A DNA stretch of 64,000 nt from Bryobacter sp. (GTDB taxonomy: Bacteria > Acidobacteriota > Terriglobia > Bryobacterales > Bryobacteraceae): NCBI GenBank assembly GCA_022843625.1, contig JALHNH010000019.1:48941-112940 (forward strand), written 5' to 3'. Below the pieces are notes generated by a model. The model was not told the DNA's origin and did not search any database. It worked only from the letters and a program-made list of their open reading frames with translations. Of the stretch, positions 27,041 to 36,008 are shown in pieces; the first letter of the stretch is position 1; every line of letters starts with the position of its first letter. A program made the position numbers and the translations under genes.

Positions 27041-29607
27041 GAGTCCTCCGCACACTCCCACTCCTGGTGATTCTTGCAGCTTCAGCTACCGCCAGCTATC
27101 ACTTCGTACGTTATTCCAACCGCTTCGGCTACCAGCAGCCCATCTACGAAAAATTCGACTTGAACGCGCTAGTCAATCGTACTGTCCCTTTCTTCCTCGT
27201 CTCTGACGGACAGGAAAAACTGGCCCCCGGTGACAATTCCAACGCTCTGATGAGTCAGATCCTCCTCGCCGCCCGCACCTGGAGCGAAGTCTCAACCTCA
27301 GACCTCCGCATCGCCTTCGGCGGTTACGCACCAGTCGCCTCCGGCCCGCAAGGGGCCCCCGGCATCGATGTAATGTTCTCCGAAGACGTCCCTCCCGGAG
27401 TCATTTCTTATGCCGGCCCTACCGTTAAAGCCGAGACCGATCTCAACGCAAACGAGCCCTTCACCCCCATCCTTCGCTCGCTCGTGGTCTTCCGCAAGGA
27501 CCTTTCCAACATCAACAGCGTCGCCTACCCCAGCTATTCCGAAGTATTTTTCCTCAACGCAGTTCACGAACTCGGCCACGCCCTCGGCCTTCAGCACACC
27601 TTCACCTCTTCGGCGATGTCCACCCAGCTCACCCGAGCCACTACCCGGTCCAAGCCCCTTGCCTCTGACGACATCTCGGCAATCTCGATCCTCTACCCTT
27701 CGCGTAACTTCGCCAGTCTCTTCGGCTCTGTCACCGGGCGTGTTACGCAAAACGGCAACGGCGTCAATCTAGCCAGTGTTGTCGCGCTCTCACTCAACGG
27801 CAACGCCGTTAGCACCCTCACAAACCCCGACGGCACCTACAAGATCCAGGGTGTCCCTCCCGGCCCCTATCAGATCTACGTCCACCCCATTCCACCACCC
27901 ATTCAGGGCCAGGCCACCCCTGGCGACATCATCCTCCCTCGCGATCCAGAGAACAATCCCATAGCCGTCAACAACCGCTTCGACCTCCAGTTCTTCCCCG
28001 GCACTCGCGACCCACAGACCGCCCGCACGATCAACGTCAACCCGGCACAGCCCGTCGCTGACATCAACTTCACCGTAAACACGCGCAACTCAGCCCCCAC
28101 ACTCTTCGCCCCCACCACCTACAGCTACTTCACCAACCCGGCCACCAATTCAGGCAACTACGTACGCCCAGCCTTCATCACCCCGCAGGTGGTAAACCCC
28201 GGCTTCATCGCCAGCGGTTACGGCTTTATCACGCCAGACTCAAAGCCAGTCGCCGACCTCCGGTCTATGATTCTCGGTGGCTCCCCTGCAATCAACAGTG
28301 TCCGCGGTTTCCAAAATCAGTTCATTGTTTTCGATCTCTTCCTTTCCGGCTTCCTGAGCGAAGGCGATCGCCACATGGTTCTGGAAAACGGCACCGAAAC
28401 GTACGTTCTCCCTTCAGCCATCCAGGTAGCCACCCGCCGCGCTCCAGAGGTCATCAACGTGAATTGGATCGCCCCCGCCCCAGACGGTACCCGCCTGGCA
28501 CAAGTCACTGCCACTGGCATCAATAACAGAACCCGTGTACTGGTCGACGGAGAACTCGCACCCGTCCGTAGCTTTGACGAAGCCGCTGGCACTCTTCAAA
28601 TAGCTGTCCCCACCGCCGCTTCCGGTCATGTCGCCCGCATTGTCCTGCTCAACGCTGACGGCCAGAGCTCCTTATTTCTCCGCCCCGACGCCCCGGCCCA
28701 ACTCCCCTTCACAGAACCAGAAGCAAATAGCTTCTCCATCTCGCCCAACACCATCAACCCGGGCTCTGAAACTGTTTTCGAAATCAACTCCCCCGGCGCT
28801 CGCTTCCAGTCCGGCCGCGTTACCGTAGGCTTCGGCTCAAGCGACATTCAGGTACGCGCCCTCACCGTTCTTTCACCCACAAGGCTTTTGGTCAGCGTCG
28901 TGGCCACTCCCCAAGCGCCCTCATCCAACTACACCGTCACTGTACAATCCGGCCTCAACCACATGCAATTGCGCAATGGCCTTGGCGTGCAGTCAATCTC
29001 AGTAGCCTTCGGCCGCCCTGCCCTCCAGCCGGACTCTCGCTGGACTACCGAATCCGGCAGCCCCTTCGTTATGCCGGGTTCCAACGCCCTCGTACTTGTA
29101 GCTGGCCTCAACGCAAGCAACCCGCGCGTTACGGCCACACTCAATGACTTGCCGATCACTGTCCTCTCCGCCGCCTCTGGCAGAGTCCTGCTGCAAATCC
29201 CGGCCACAGTCAACACTGGTTGGGCACAACTCAAGCTGAATGTCGAAGGCGAAACCGTAAACAACGTTCTCGTCCTCATCACAGGTGCCGCCCCCACCAT
29301 CCAGCGCCTCGAAGGCTCAGACCAGTTCAACATCGACACCATCCGCCCGGCCATCCCCGGAGACCAGATCCTGGTCACCTTTACCGATCCATCGCAGTCC
29401 ACCGATTCCACCCTGCGGGCAAACGAAGTTTCACTCGCCATCGGCGAAACGCCAATCTACACACTCCGCGTCGAACGAATTGCCACTGGAGTCTTCCAGG
29501 CCGCGATCACACTCCCAAGAGGCACTCCGGACGGTACACAATCTCTTTCAGTCATCATTAACGGCCGCGCTTCTTCTTCTTTTAATATCGCCGTCCGCAA
29601 TCGCTAG
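27037..29607 (+). CDS. Secreted matrixin-like zinc metalloprotease with Ig-like repeats
   Basis: The 856-residue protein starts at GTG 27037 with a signal peptide. The catalytic domain contains the full metzincin motif HELGHALGLQH (residues 177-187), followed by SSAMS, a Met-turn-like element as in matrixins. A carboxypeptidase-regulatory-like domain (TNPDGTYKIQGVPPGPYQIY) comes next, then several immunoglobulin/TIG-like modules up to the C-terminus. No TIGR03437 core is visible. The likely role is extracellular proteolysis, with the C-terminal modules binding substrate or cell surface. It is translationally coupled to the upstream 185-residue gene. Confidence 0.9.
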   Translation: MRVLRTLPLLVILAASATASYHFVRYSNRFGYQQPIYEKFDLNALVNRTVPFFLVSDGQEKLAPGDNSNALMSQILLAARTWSEVSTSDLRIAFGGYAPVASGPQGAPGIDVMFSEDVPPGVISYAGPTVKAETDLNANEPFTPILRSLVVFRKDLSNINSVAYPSYSEVFFLNAVHELGHALGLQHTFTSSAMSTQLTRATTRSKPLASDDISAISILYPSRNFASLFGSVTGRVTQNGNGVNLASVVALSLNGNAVSTLTNPDGTYKIQGVPPGPYQIYVHPIPPPIQGQATPGDIILPRDPENNPIAVNNRFDLQFFPGTRDPQTARTINVNPAQPVADINFTVNTRNSAPTLFAPTTYSYFTNPATNSGNYVRPAFITPQVVNPGFIASGYGFITPDSKPVADLRSMILGGSPAINSVRGFQNQFIVFDLFLSGFLSEGDRHMVLENGTETYVLPSAIQVATRRAPEVINVNWIAPAPDGTRLAQVTATGINNRTRVLVDGELAPVRSFDEAAGTLQIAVPTAASGHVARIVLLNADGQSSLFLRPDAPAQLPFTEPEANSFSISPNTINPGSETVFEINSPGARFQSGRVTVGFGSSDIQVRALTVLSPTRLLVSVVATPQAPSSNYTVTVQSGLNHMQLRNGLGVQSISVAFGRPALQPDSRWTTESGSPFVMPGSNALVLVAGLNASNPRVTATLNDLPITVLSAASGRVLLQIPATVNTGWAQLKLNVEGETVNNVLVLITGAAPTIQRLEGSDQFNIDTIRPAIPGDQILVTFTDPSQSTDSTLRANEVSLAIGETPIYTLRVERIATGVFQAAITLPRGTPDGTQSLSVIINGRASSSFNIAVRNR

Positions 29608-29632
29608 CTGGGTAGCCCTAAAATAAGGGGCA

Positions 29633-30547
29633 GTGCTCTTACCGCTTCTCCTCCTCACCCTCGCCCAATCCCCCGAATACATCCGCGCCGGCAACCCACA
29701 AGACATCGTCACCAAACCTAAGCCCGGCTATCTCCTCATGGGCGGCGGAAAAGACGTAGAAGAAGCCTTCCAGTGGATGATCGAAAAATCAAACGGGGGC
29801 GACTTCCTGATCCTCCGAGCCCGCGGCACCGCCGCCTACAACCCCTTCGTCCAAAAAATCGGCAAGGTCAATTCCGTTGCCACCCTCATCCTCAAGAACC
29901 GCGAACAATCCAGCGACCCAACCGTCATCGACCGCATCAACAAAGCCGAAGCGATCTTCATGGCCGGCGGCGACCAATGGAACTACATCCAGTTCTGGAA
30001 AGACTCGCCAGTCTCAAAAGCAATCCAGAAGCGCATCGACGCCGGAGTCCCCGTCGGCGGCACCAGCGCCGGTCTCGCCGTTCTCAGCGAATACTACTTC
30101 TCAGCCGAGCACGACACCATCACCTCCGAGCAAGCCCTCCAAAACCCCTTCGACGAGAAAGCCAACGTCGGCACCGGCTTCCTCAAGATCAAAGCCCTCA
30201 AAGGCACGCTCACCGACAGCCACTTCACCCCCCGCAAGCGAATCGGCCGCCTCGCCGCCTTCCTCGCCCGTCTCAACAAAGTGAAAGGCATCGGCATCGA
30301 CGAACGCACCGCCCTCCTGGTCGAACCAACCGGCGAATCTAGAGTAGTAGGCACCAACAAGGTCTGGTTCCTGAAACTCACCGAAGCCGCCACCCAACTC
30401 AAGCCAGGCCAACCCCTCACTCTGAAGAACATTGAAGTCCAAACGGTCGACCCGAATCAAACCTTCAACCTCAAAACCTGGTCCGCCCCATCCGCCACCA
30501 CTTCAAAACTCAACATCGAAAAAGGAAGCATCATAGCATCACAGTAA
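29633..30547 (+). CDS. Cyanophycinase-like S51 family serine peptidase
   Basis: The 304-residue protein starts at GTG 29633 with a short hydrophobic leader, so it is probably exported. The S51 features are present: GYLLMGGGKDVEEAF, GGDQWNYIQFW, nucleophile Ser145 in GGTSAGLAVLSE, the downstream DSHFTPRKRIGRL block, and GIGIDERTAL. Cyanophycinases cleave beta-Asp-Arg polymer, and related exported enzymes act on other acidic dipeptides. No cyanophycin synthetase is seen here, so a peptidase of unknown specificity is the safer call. The 3-prime end overlaps the left arm of the vapBC palindrome. Confidence 0.88.
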   Translation: MLLPLLLLTLAQSPEYIRAGNPQDIVTKPKPGYLLMGGGKDVEEAFQWMIEKSNGGDFLILRARGTAAYNPFVQKIGKVNSVATLILKNREQSSDPTVIDRINKAEAIFMAGGDQWNYIQFWKDSPVSKAIQKRIDAGVPVGGTSAGLAVLSEYYFSAEHDTITSEQALQNPFDEKANVGTGFLKIKALKGTLTDSHFTPRKRIGRLAAFLARLNKVKGIGIDERTALLVEPTGESRVVGTNKVWFLKLTEAATQLKPGQPLTLKNIEVQTVDPNQTFNLKTWSAPSATTSKLNIEKGSIIASQ

Positions 30548-30562
30548 ACGATGCTATGATGC
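30528..30562. promoter_or_regulatory. Palindromic operator of the vapBC pair
   Basis: GCATCATAGCATC (30528-30540) and GATGCTATGATGC (30550-30562) are perfect 13-base inverted arms around nine bases. The right arm ends seven bases before the antitoxin ATG, and the left arm lies in the end of the S51 gene. TATGAT (30555-30560) inside the right arm could serve as a -10 box, which would give an almost leaderless transcript. VapB-VapC complexes normally autorepress through such palindromes. Confidence 0.75.
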
Positions 30563-30569
30563 AGGCAAG

Positions 30570-30830
30570 ATGAGGACAACGATAACACTCGAACCGGACG
30601 TGGAAGCTTTGTTGCAAAAGGTGATTGACGAACGCAAGCTCTCATTCAAACAAGCAGTCAATTTCGCCATTCGAGAAGGGCTTACTTCGCATGAGTCTCA
30701 GCGCAAGCCATTCGTCCAACCGGTCTTCGATATGGGCGAATGCCTCATCCCTGGCAATTGGAACGTCCAGGCTCTTTCTGATGCGTTGGAAGACCAGGAA
30801 ATCCTCCGAAAAATGGACCTCCGCAAGTGA
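30570..30830 (+). CDS. vapB: VapB-type antitoxin
   Basis: The 86-residue protein starts with a ribbon-helix-helix-like DNA-binding segment (MRTTITLEPDVEALLQKVID, then SFKQAVNFAIREGL). An acidic/aromatic C-terminus that would wrap the toxin follows. This N-terminal pattern is common in VapB antitoxins of soil bacteria. The perfect palindrome upstream supports autoregulation. The TGA overlaps the toxin GTG by four bases, so production is coupled with antitoxin translated first. Confidence 0.88.
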   Translation: MRTTITLEPDVEALLQKVIDERKLSFKQAVNFAIREGLTSHESQRKPFVQPVFDMGECLIPGNWNVQALSDALEDQEILRKMDLRK

Positions 30831-31252
30831 TCCTGCTCGACGCCAACATTCTCCTCTACTCCGTCCAATCATCGGCTCCACACCACGAAGTCGCCAAAGC
30901 CCATCTCGAAGCGCTTTTCTCAGGCAGGCAAACGATTGCCCTCACTTGGCCAGCCCTACTCGCGTTCCTTAAAATCAGCACAAAACGAGAGCTCTTTCCC
31001 CGCCCCCTGAGTCCAGATCAAGCGTTAACGATCATCGGCAATTGGTTGGATCAACCCAATTGTGTCCTCTTGGCCCCAGGTGTAACCCACTTCAGGGAGC
31101 TCTCAGCTCTGATCTCGGCAACAGGAGCAGCAGGCAACCTCACTACAGACGCACACCTCGCCGCAATCGCGATTGAACACAATGCAGAACTGCATTCTTT
31201 CGATAACGATTTTGCCCGCTTCCCAAAGCTCAATTTCCAGCTTTTGAGATAG
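30827..31252 (+). CDS. vapC: VapC-type PIN-domain ribonuclease toxin
   Basis: The 141-residue PIN domain starts at GTG 30827. The acidic residues expected for metal binding are present: Asp5 in ILLDANILLY, Asp in TTDAHLAAIAIEHNAEL and Asp in HSFDNDFARFP. These are the features of VapC toxins that cut RNA, usually tRNA or rRNA. The active site looks complete, so the toxin is probably functional. It ends the two-gene module. The 168 bases to the next gene hold no recognisable gene. Confidence 0.9.
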   Translation: MILLDANILLYSVQSSAPHHEVAKAHLEALFSGRQTIALTWPALLAFLKISTKRELFPRPLSPDQALTIIGNWLDQPNCVLLAPGVTHFRELSALISATGAAGNLTTDAHLAAIAIEHNAELHSFDNDFARFPKLNFQLLR

Positions 31253-31420
31253 GAATTGTGGCAGCGGAAAAGCACTCCCCTATTGACTTACTCCACGAAT
31301 CTGATAAAGTCGTCACACTTGAGGGTTCTTCTCCTGGGTCATAACGCTGTTGTTAGCATTCTCTTCACGTGGCCCCAGGCACAGCAATCGAACTGTCTCA
31401 ACTTGAAGGGGTAACTTTCT

Positions 31421-34400
31421 ATGCTGACTCGCATCATCCGGATTGCCGCGTTACTCGCAGTCTCGGTTTCTCTTTATGCTCAGGGCCTCACCGGCACCAT
31501 CACCGGCAACGTCGCCGACCAATCCGGCAGCCCGATTCCAGGCGCTGAAATCGTTCTCAACAACGTCGGCACCGGCCAGAACCGCACCGGTCAATCCGAC
31601 TCCACCGGCGCCTTTACCTTCACCCAATTACTCCCCTCCACATACAAGGTCACAGTAACGTCTAAAGGCTTCAAACGCTACGAACAAACCGAGATCATCC
31701 TCACCGCAACCGAGCGTGTCGTCCTCAAGCGCATCGATCTCCAACTCGGCGAAATCTCGCAAACCGTAGAAGTAACGGCCGAAACCGCCCGCCTCCAGAC
31801 CCAGTCCGCAGAACGCAGCGGCCTCATCACCCTCGAACAAACTCAAAACGTCCCCCTCAAGGGTCGCGACTATCTCGGCCTCGTCAAGCTCCTCCCCGGC
31901 GTCATCGACACTGCCAACCGCAACGCCCCCGGCTGGAACAACCTCGGCGGCATCACCATCAACGGCAACCGTCAGGGCACCATCAACCTCACCCTTGACG
32001 GCATCTCCTCCCTCGACACCGGCTCCATGGGTGGCCCCTACCTCGCCCCCTCCGTCGACGCGGTAGCCGAAGTCAAAGTCCTCCTCACCAACTATCAGGC
32101 TGAATACGGCCGCTCCTCGGGCGGCACCATCAACACCATCATCAAATCCGGCACTCGCGAATTCCACGGTGGCGCTTACTACTTCCTTCGCAACGAAGCC
32201 CTCAACGCCAACGAATTCTTCCGCAACCGTGACGGCCTCCGCCGCCCCCAGTACCGCTTCAACTACCCCGGCTACTTCATCGGCGGCCCCGTACCCATGG
32301 GCAAGTTCAACAAGAACCGCGACAAACTCTTCTTCTTCTGGAGCCAGGAATTCCTGCCCCGCAATTACCCCACCGATCTTGTCCGCCGTACTTTCCCTAC
32401 TGTCCAGCAACGCAACGGAGACTTCTCCCAGACCTTTGACACAAACCGAACCCTCATTCCAATCTGGGATCCGCTCAACAACCGAGTGCCTTTCCCCGGC
32501 AACATCATCCCGGCAAACCGCATCGATCGCAACGGCCAGGCCCTGCTCAACATCTTCCCCACCCCCAACGCTGTCGATCCAACCTTCAACTTCAACGCTC
32601 TCATCCAGGCACCGGTCGATCAGCCACGCCAGGATAAGATCCTCCGTATTGACTACAACCTGGGGCCCAAAACTCAGTTCTATTGGCGCGGCATCAACGA
32701 CTACGAAGCCTTTAAGGGCGACTTCGGCTTTGTACTCGCTTCCGGCTCATGGGGTCAGTTGCCGATCAACTACCAGATCCGCTCTGCCGGCATGGTCTCC
32801 ACTCTCATCCACACCTTCTCGCCAACCCTGGTCAACGAGTTCACCTTCGGCGTCAACCGTGCCCTCCAGACAGTCGACCCTCTCAACCAGGCTGGACTCG
32901 ACCGCAACAATCGTGCCAACGTTACCCCGAACCTTCCGCAGTTCTTCCCCCAGGCCAACGTGCGCAATCTCATCCCCCAGGCCAACTTCGGTGGCGTTCC
33001 CAACGCTGGCGTCCTCAACATCGAACAGCGCTTTCCCTTCTTCGGCACCAACAACATCTGGAACTGGTCCAACAACCTCTCTAAGGTCATGAACCAGCAC
33101 AACCTGAAGTTCGGTATCTATATTGAAAAAACCACCCGCAATGCGGCCCGTGGCTCTGCCTTCAACGGCACCTTCAATTTCAATCGCGACGTCAACAACC
33201 CCTTCGACACCAACTTCGCTTACTCCAACGCCCTCCTCGGCAGCGTTCAGAGTTACACCGAAGCCAACAACAAACCCGACGGCCACGCCCGCTATTTCAA
33301 CATCGAGTGGTTCGCTCAGGACACCTGGAAGGTCACCCGCCGCTTCACAATCGATGCCGGCGTTCGCTTCTACATCATCCAGCCCACCTCAAGCGCCAAC
33401 GATCAACTCGCCGCCTTTGACCTCGCCGCTTATGATCGCACCAGGCAACCGGCCCTCATCCAGCCCTTCCGCAACACTGCAGGCGCTCGCGTTGGCTTCG
33501 ACCCCTTCACCCGCCGCGAAGTCTCTCCCGCTTCCATCGGTCAATTCGCAGACGGCGTAGCGCCCTTCCAGGGCATGACCGTCTACAATGAACACATTCA
33601 GAACCGCCCCGGAATTCAAGTCGCACCACGTCTCGGCTTCGCCTGGGACGTTTTCGGCAACGCCAAGACCGCCATCCGCGGCGGTGCCGGCATCTTCTAC
33701 GACCGCTTCAACGACGATCAGGTCCTGATCCACCGCGAGCTACCTCCCAACACAATCACCCGCACTGCCGTCAACACCACCATCGCTGATCTGCTCCGCA
33801 GCCCCTTCCGCATCAGCCCTCCAAACGTCACATCCATCCAGCGTGACTTCCAACCCCCCACGGTCTACAACTGGAGCTTCGGCATCCAGCAGAACGTCGG
33901 CTACGGCGCCGTCCTTGATGTCGCTTACGTCGGCAACGTCGGCCGCCACTTGATGCAGCGCCGCAGCTTCAACGCGCTACCCTACGGCACACGCTTTTTG
34001 CCCAGCAGCCTCGACACAACCACCGCATCCAGCCCCCTGCCAGACAACTTCCTCCGTCCTCTCCCTGGTTACGGCGACATTCAGTACATCGAACTCGCCG
34101 GCACCTCCAATTACCACTCGCTACAAACGCAGATCAACAAACGCTTCAGCAAGGGTCTCCAATTTGGCCTCGCCCACACCTGGTCCAAGGCCATGACCAT
34201 CGTCAATGGCAACGGCGACTCGGTAAATCCTTACCTTGACTACCGCGTGCGCAATTACGGCAAGGCCAGCTTTGACCGTACCCACAATCTCATCATCAAC
34301 TACGTCTACGACATCCCCAAGCTTTCCACTCTCGCTGGGGGCAACAAAGTCGTCAAGAGCGTCTTTGACAATTGGCAGCTCTCAGGCCTCACCTCAATGA

Positions 34401-34861
34401 CTTCAGGTCAACCTCTCGGCATAGGCTACTCCCTCGTAAACGCAGTAGACCTTCTCGGTGCCTCTGGTGCCGGCATTGACAGCCGCGTCAACATGTTGAG
34501 CAATCCAATCCTTCCCAAGAGTGAACGCACCGAACTCCGTCACTTCAACACCAGTGCCTTCGCCCCACCCACCCGCGCCGAATTCGGCATCGGCAACGCC
34601 CCCAAAGACGTCATCCGCGGACCCGGCCTCCAGGTCTGGGATCTCACCGTAATCAAAAATATCCCGGTTGGCAAGGGTGACTCCAAGCGCCTCCAGTTGC
34701 GCTTCGAGTTCTACAACCTCTTCAACCACACCAACTTCACTGGCGTGGACACCACCGCCCGTTTCGATGCCCAGAACCGTCAGGTCTCTGGCACCTTCGG
34801 GCAGTACACCGGCAGCCTCGACGCCCGCCGCGTCGTCCTCGGTGCGAAGTTCTACTTCTAA
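31421..34861 (+). CDS. Oar-like TonB-dependent outer-membrane receptor
   Basis: The 1146-residue protein has a signal peptide and an N-terminal carboxypeptidase-regulatory-like domain (about 22-105; QSGSPIPGAEIVLNNVGTGQ). A plug-like region follows (LKGRDYLGLVKLLPGVID, INGNRQGTINLTLDGISS). The long beta-barrel is full of aromatic/Asn/Thr strands and ends in Phe (GAKFYF), as outer-membrane barrels do. Oar-type proteins are very numerous in Acidobacteria and are thought to take up or sense large substrates. No partner SusD-like gene is present. A GAAGGGG ribosome site (31405-31411) precedes the ATG, and a perfect terminator follows the stop. Confidence 0.92.
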   Translation: MLTRIIRIAALLAVSVSLYAQGLTGTITGNVADQSGSPIPGAEIVLNNVGTGQNRTGQSDSTGAFTFTQLLPSTYKVTVTSKGFKRYEQTEIILTATERVVLKRIDLQLGEISQTVEVTAETARLQTQSAERSGLITLEQTQNVPLKGRDYLGLVKLLPGVIDTANRNAPGWNNLGGITINGNRQGTINLTLDGISSLDTGSMGGPYLAPSVDAVAEVKVLLTNYQAEYGRSSGGTINTIIKSGTREFHGGAYYFLRNEALNANEFFRNRDGLRRPQYRFNYPGYFIGGPVPMGKFNKNRDKLFFFWSQEFLPRNYPTDLVRRTFPTVQQRNGDFSQTFDTNRTLIPIWDPLNNRVPFPGNIIPANRIDRNGQALLNIFPTPNAVDPTFNFNALIQAPVDQPRQDKILRIDYNLGPKTQFYWRGINDYEAFKGDFGFVLASGSWGQLPINYQIRSAGMVSTLIHTFSPTLVNEFTFGVNRALQTVDPLNQAGLDRNNRANVTPNLPQFFPQANVRNLIPQANFGGVPNAGVLNIEQRFPFFGTNNIWNWSNNLSKVMNQHNLKFGIYIEKTTRNAARGSAFNGTFNFNRDVNNPFDTNFAYSNALLGSVQSYTEANNKPDGHARYFNIEWFAQDTWKVTRRFTIDAGVRFYIIQPTSSANDQLAAFDLAAYDRTRQPALIQPFRNTAGARVGFDPFTRREVSPASIGQFADGVAPFQGMTVYNEHIQNRPGIQVAPRLGFAWDVFGNAKTAIRGGAGIFYDRFNDDQVLIHRELPPNTITRTAVNTTIADLLRSPFRISPPNVTSIQRDFQPPTVYNWSFGIQQNVGYGAVLDVAYVGNVGRHLMQRRSFNALPYGTRFLPSSLDTTTASSPLPDNFLRPLPGYGDIQYIELAGTSNYHSLQTQINKRFSKGLQFGLAHTWSKAMTIVNGNGDSVNPYLDYRVRNYGKASFDRTHNLIINYVYDIPKLSTLAGGNKVVKSVFDNWQLSGLTSMTSGQPLGIGYSLVNAVDLLGASGAGIDSRVNMLSNPILPKSERTELRHFNTSAFAPPTRAEFGIGNAPKDVIRGPGLQVWDLTVIKNIPVGKGDSKRLQLRFEFYNLFNHTNFTGVDTTARFDAQNRQVSGTFGQYTGSLDARRVVLGAKFYF

Positions 34862-34868
34862 CCAACAT

Positions 34869-34906
34869 AAAAAGAGGGCCCCGCAAGATGGCGGGGCCCT
34901 CTTTTT
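34869..34906. terminator. Bidirectional rho-independent terminator
   Basis: A perfect 16-base-pair stem (AAAAAGAGGGCCCCGC at 34869-34884 with its complement at 34891-34906) has a six-base loop. It is flanked by an A-run on the left and a T-run on the right. It lies between the convergent Oar gene and the 329-residue TIGR03437 gene and can stop both. Confidence 0.92.
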
Positions 34907-35894
34907 ATTGCACGGTAATCGTCACTGGCACGCCGCCAATCCACGCCGAACTCACCCGCACCTGGGCGCTCCCCCTGGGTAGCCCCTCCGGCATCCTGAA
35001 ATTCACCTGATATCCGTCAACCGCTCCGGGAAATCCCACCGCCGACAAGACCTCAGCGGCCCTTCCCCCCACCGTTACCTGTACCGGTGAACTCACCGTC
35101 GCTAGCGGCGATTGGGGAAAAGGCGCCCCAGGTTCAACACCAGGCCGCGTAGGCCCCATCCCACTGGCGAAAACCGATAGGATCTCCCCCGCCACCGCCG
35201 GCGCAGCAGCCGTCACTTGCTTGAAGTCGGCATGAGTAATCGTCGGCAGACCATTCGCCAAAAGAATCTGAGGATAAGTCATCGGGTGTATCGACAGAAA
35301 AATGCGCCTCCTGCCCCCACTATGGACTCTCCGCCGGCTCGGGTCCTCAGATGCAGAGGCGATCCGCCCAGCAAGCGTTGGGGTAAGCCCAGCCTGGCCA
35401 CGCACTCCTTGGAAAACTCCAGTCCCCCCGGTGATCGCATACTCTCCGGCCGTCGCCCCGGCAGGGCTACCGGGAGGTAGCGCTCCATGCGGCCCGCTGC
35501 AATAGATAGTCCCAATCGCTGCCCCTTCGGCACTCAAGATCTGAAAATAGTAAGTGCGAAAGGTCGAGACTGTCACATCGGCAAGCGGCCGTCCCGGCGT
35601 CGGTACAGTTGTCGCCCCAATCACCCGGGCTGATCCGAATGCCAATCCCTTCGCCGGCTGTCCGTTCACCGAAACGATATCCCCAAGATGGTCGGATTCC
35701 ACAAAAGTATTTGGAAGCACCCGCACCACGGTCAGATTCGGATCAGAACCGCGCTTGAGCGGATCCGAAGTATCTTCGAGGTACTCCACATAGTTTTCAA
35801 CGTCGATGACAATTACAGAAGGCAGTGGAACCTGCGCCATCCCCAGACTCGTCAGAAATAGCGTAGCAATTGATAAAGTACTGAACTTGGTCAT
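34905..35894 (-). CDS. Secreted protein with TIGR03437-like C-terminus
   Basis: With ATG 35894 the 329-residue protein begins with a signal peptide (MTKFSTLSIATLFLTSLGMA). The longer in-frame extension to 36134 would run into the divergent regulator gene and lacks features. The middle contains GEYAITGGTGVFQGVRGQAG, a motif typical of the allene-oxide-cyclase/DUF3224-like small barrel. The C-terminal part (ILSVFASGMGPTRPGVEPGA, then VTVGGRAAEVLSAVGFPG) is the Solibacter C-terminal domain in its fuller form. Function unknown. It shares a 114-base intergenic region with the CadC-type regulator gene, which may control it. Confidence 0.82.
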   Translation of the reverse strand: MTKFSTLSIATLFLTSLGMAQVPLPSVIVIDVENYVEYLEDTSDPLKRGSDPNLTVVRVLPNTFVESDHLGDIVSVNGQPAKGLAFGSARVIGATTVPTPGRPLADVTVSTFRTYYFQILSAEGAAIGTIYCSGPHGALPPGSPAGATAGEYAITGGTGVFQGVRGQAGLTPTLAGRIASASEDPSRRRVHSGGRRRIFLSIHPMTYPQILLANGLPTITHADFKQVTAAAPAVAGEILSVFASGMGPTRPGVEPGAPFPQSPLATVSSPVQVTVGGRAAEVLSAVGFPGAVDGYQVNFRMPEGLPRGSAQVRVSSAWIGGVPVTITVQ

Positions 35895-36008
35895 CACCGA
35901 ATTCTGATCTGGATTCGGCCCAATCGAAATGAGGATTGCCTGAGAATAATGTTTGTAACTCTTCCACTGAGGTATTTCTTCAAAAATGCTAGTATTTGAA
36001 GGAATCGA

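Noticed and set aside
31253..31420. Promoter for the Oar receptor with TTGACT box
   Set aside because: The box has no matching -10 element at 16-18 bases.
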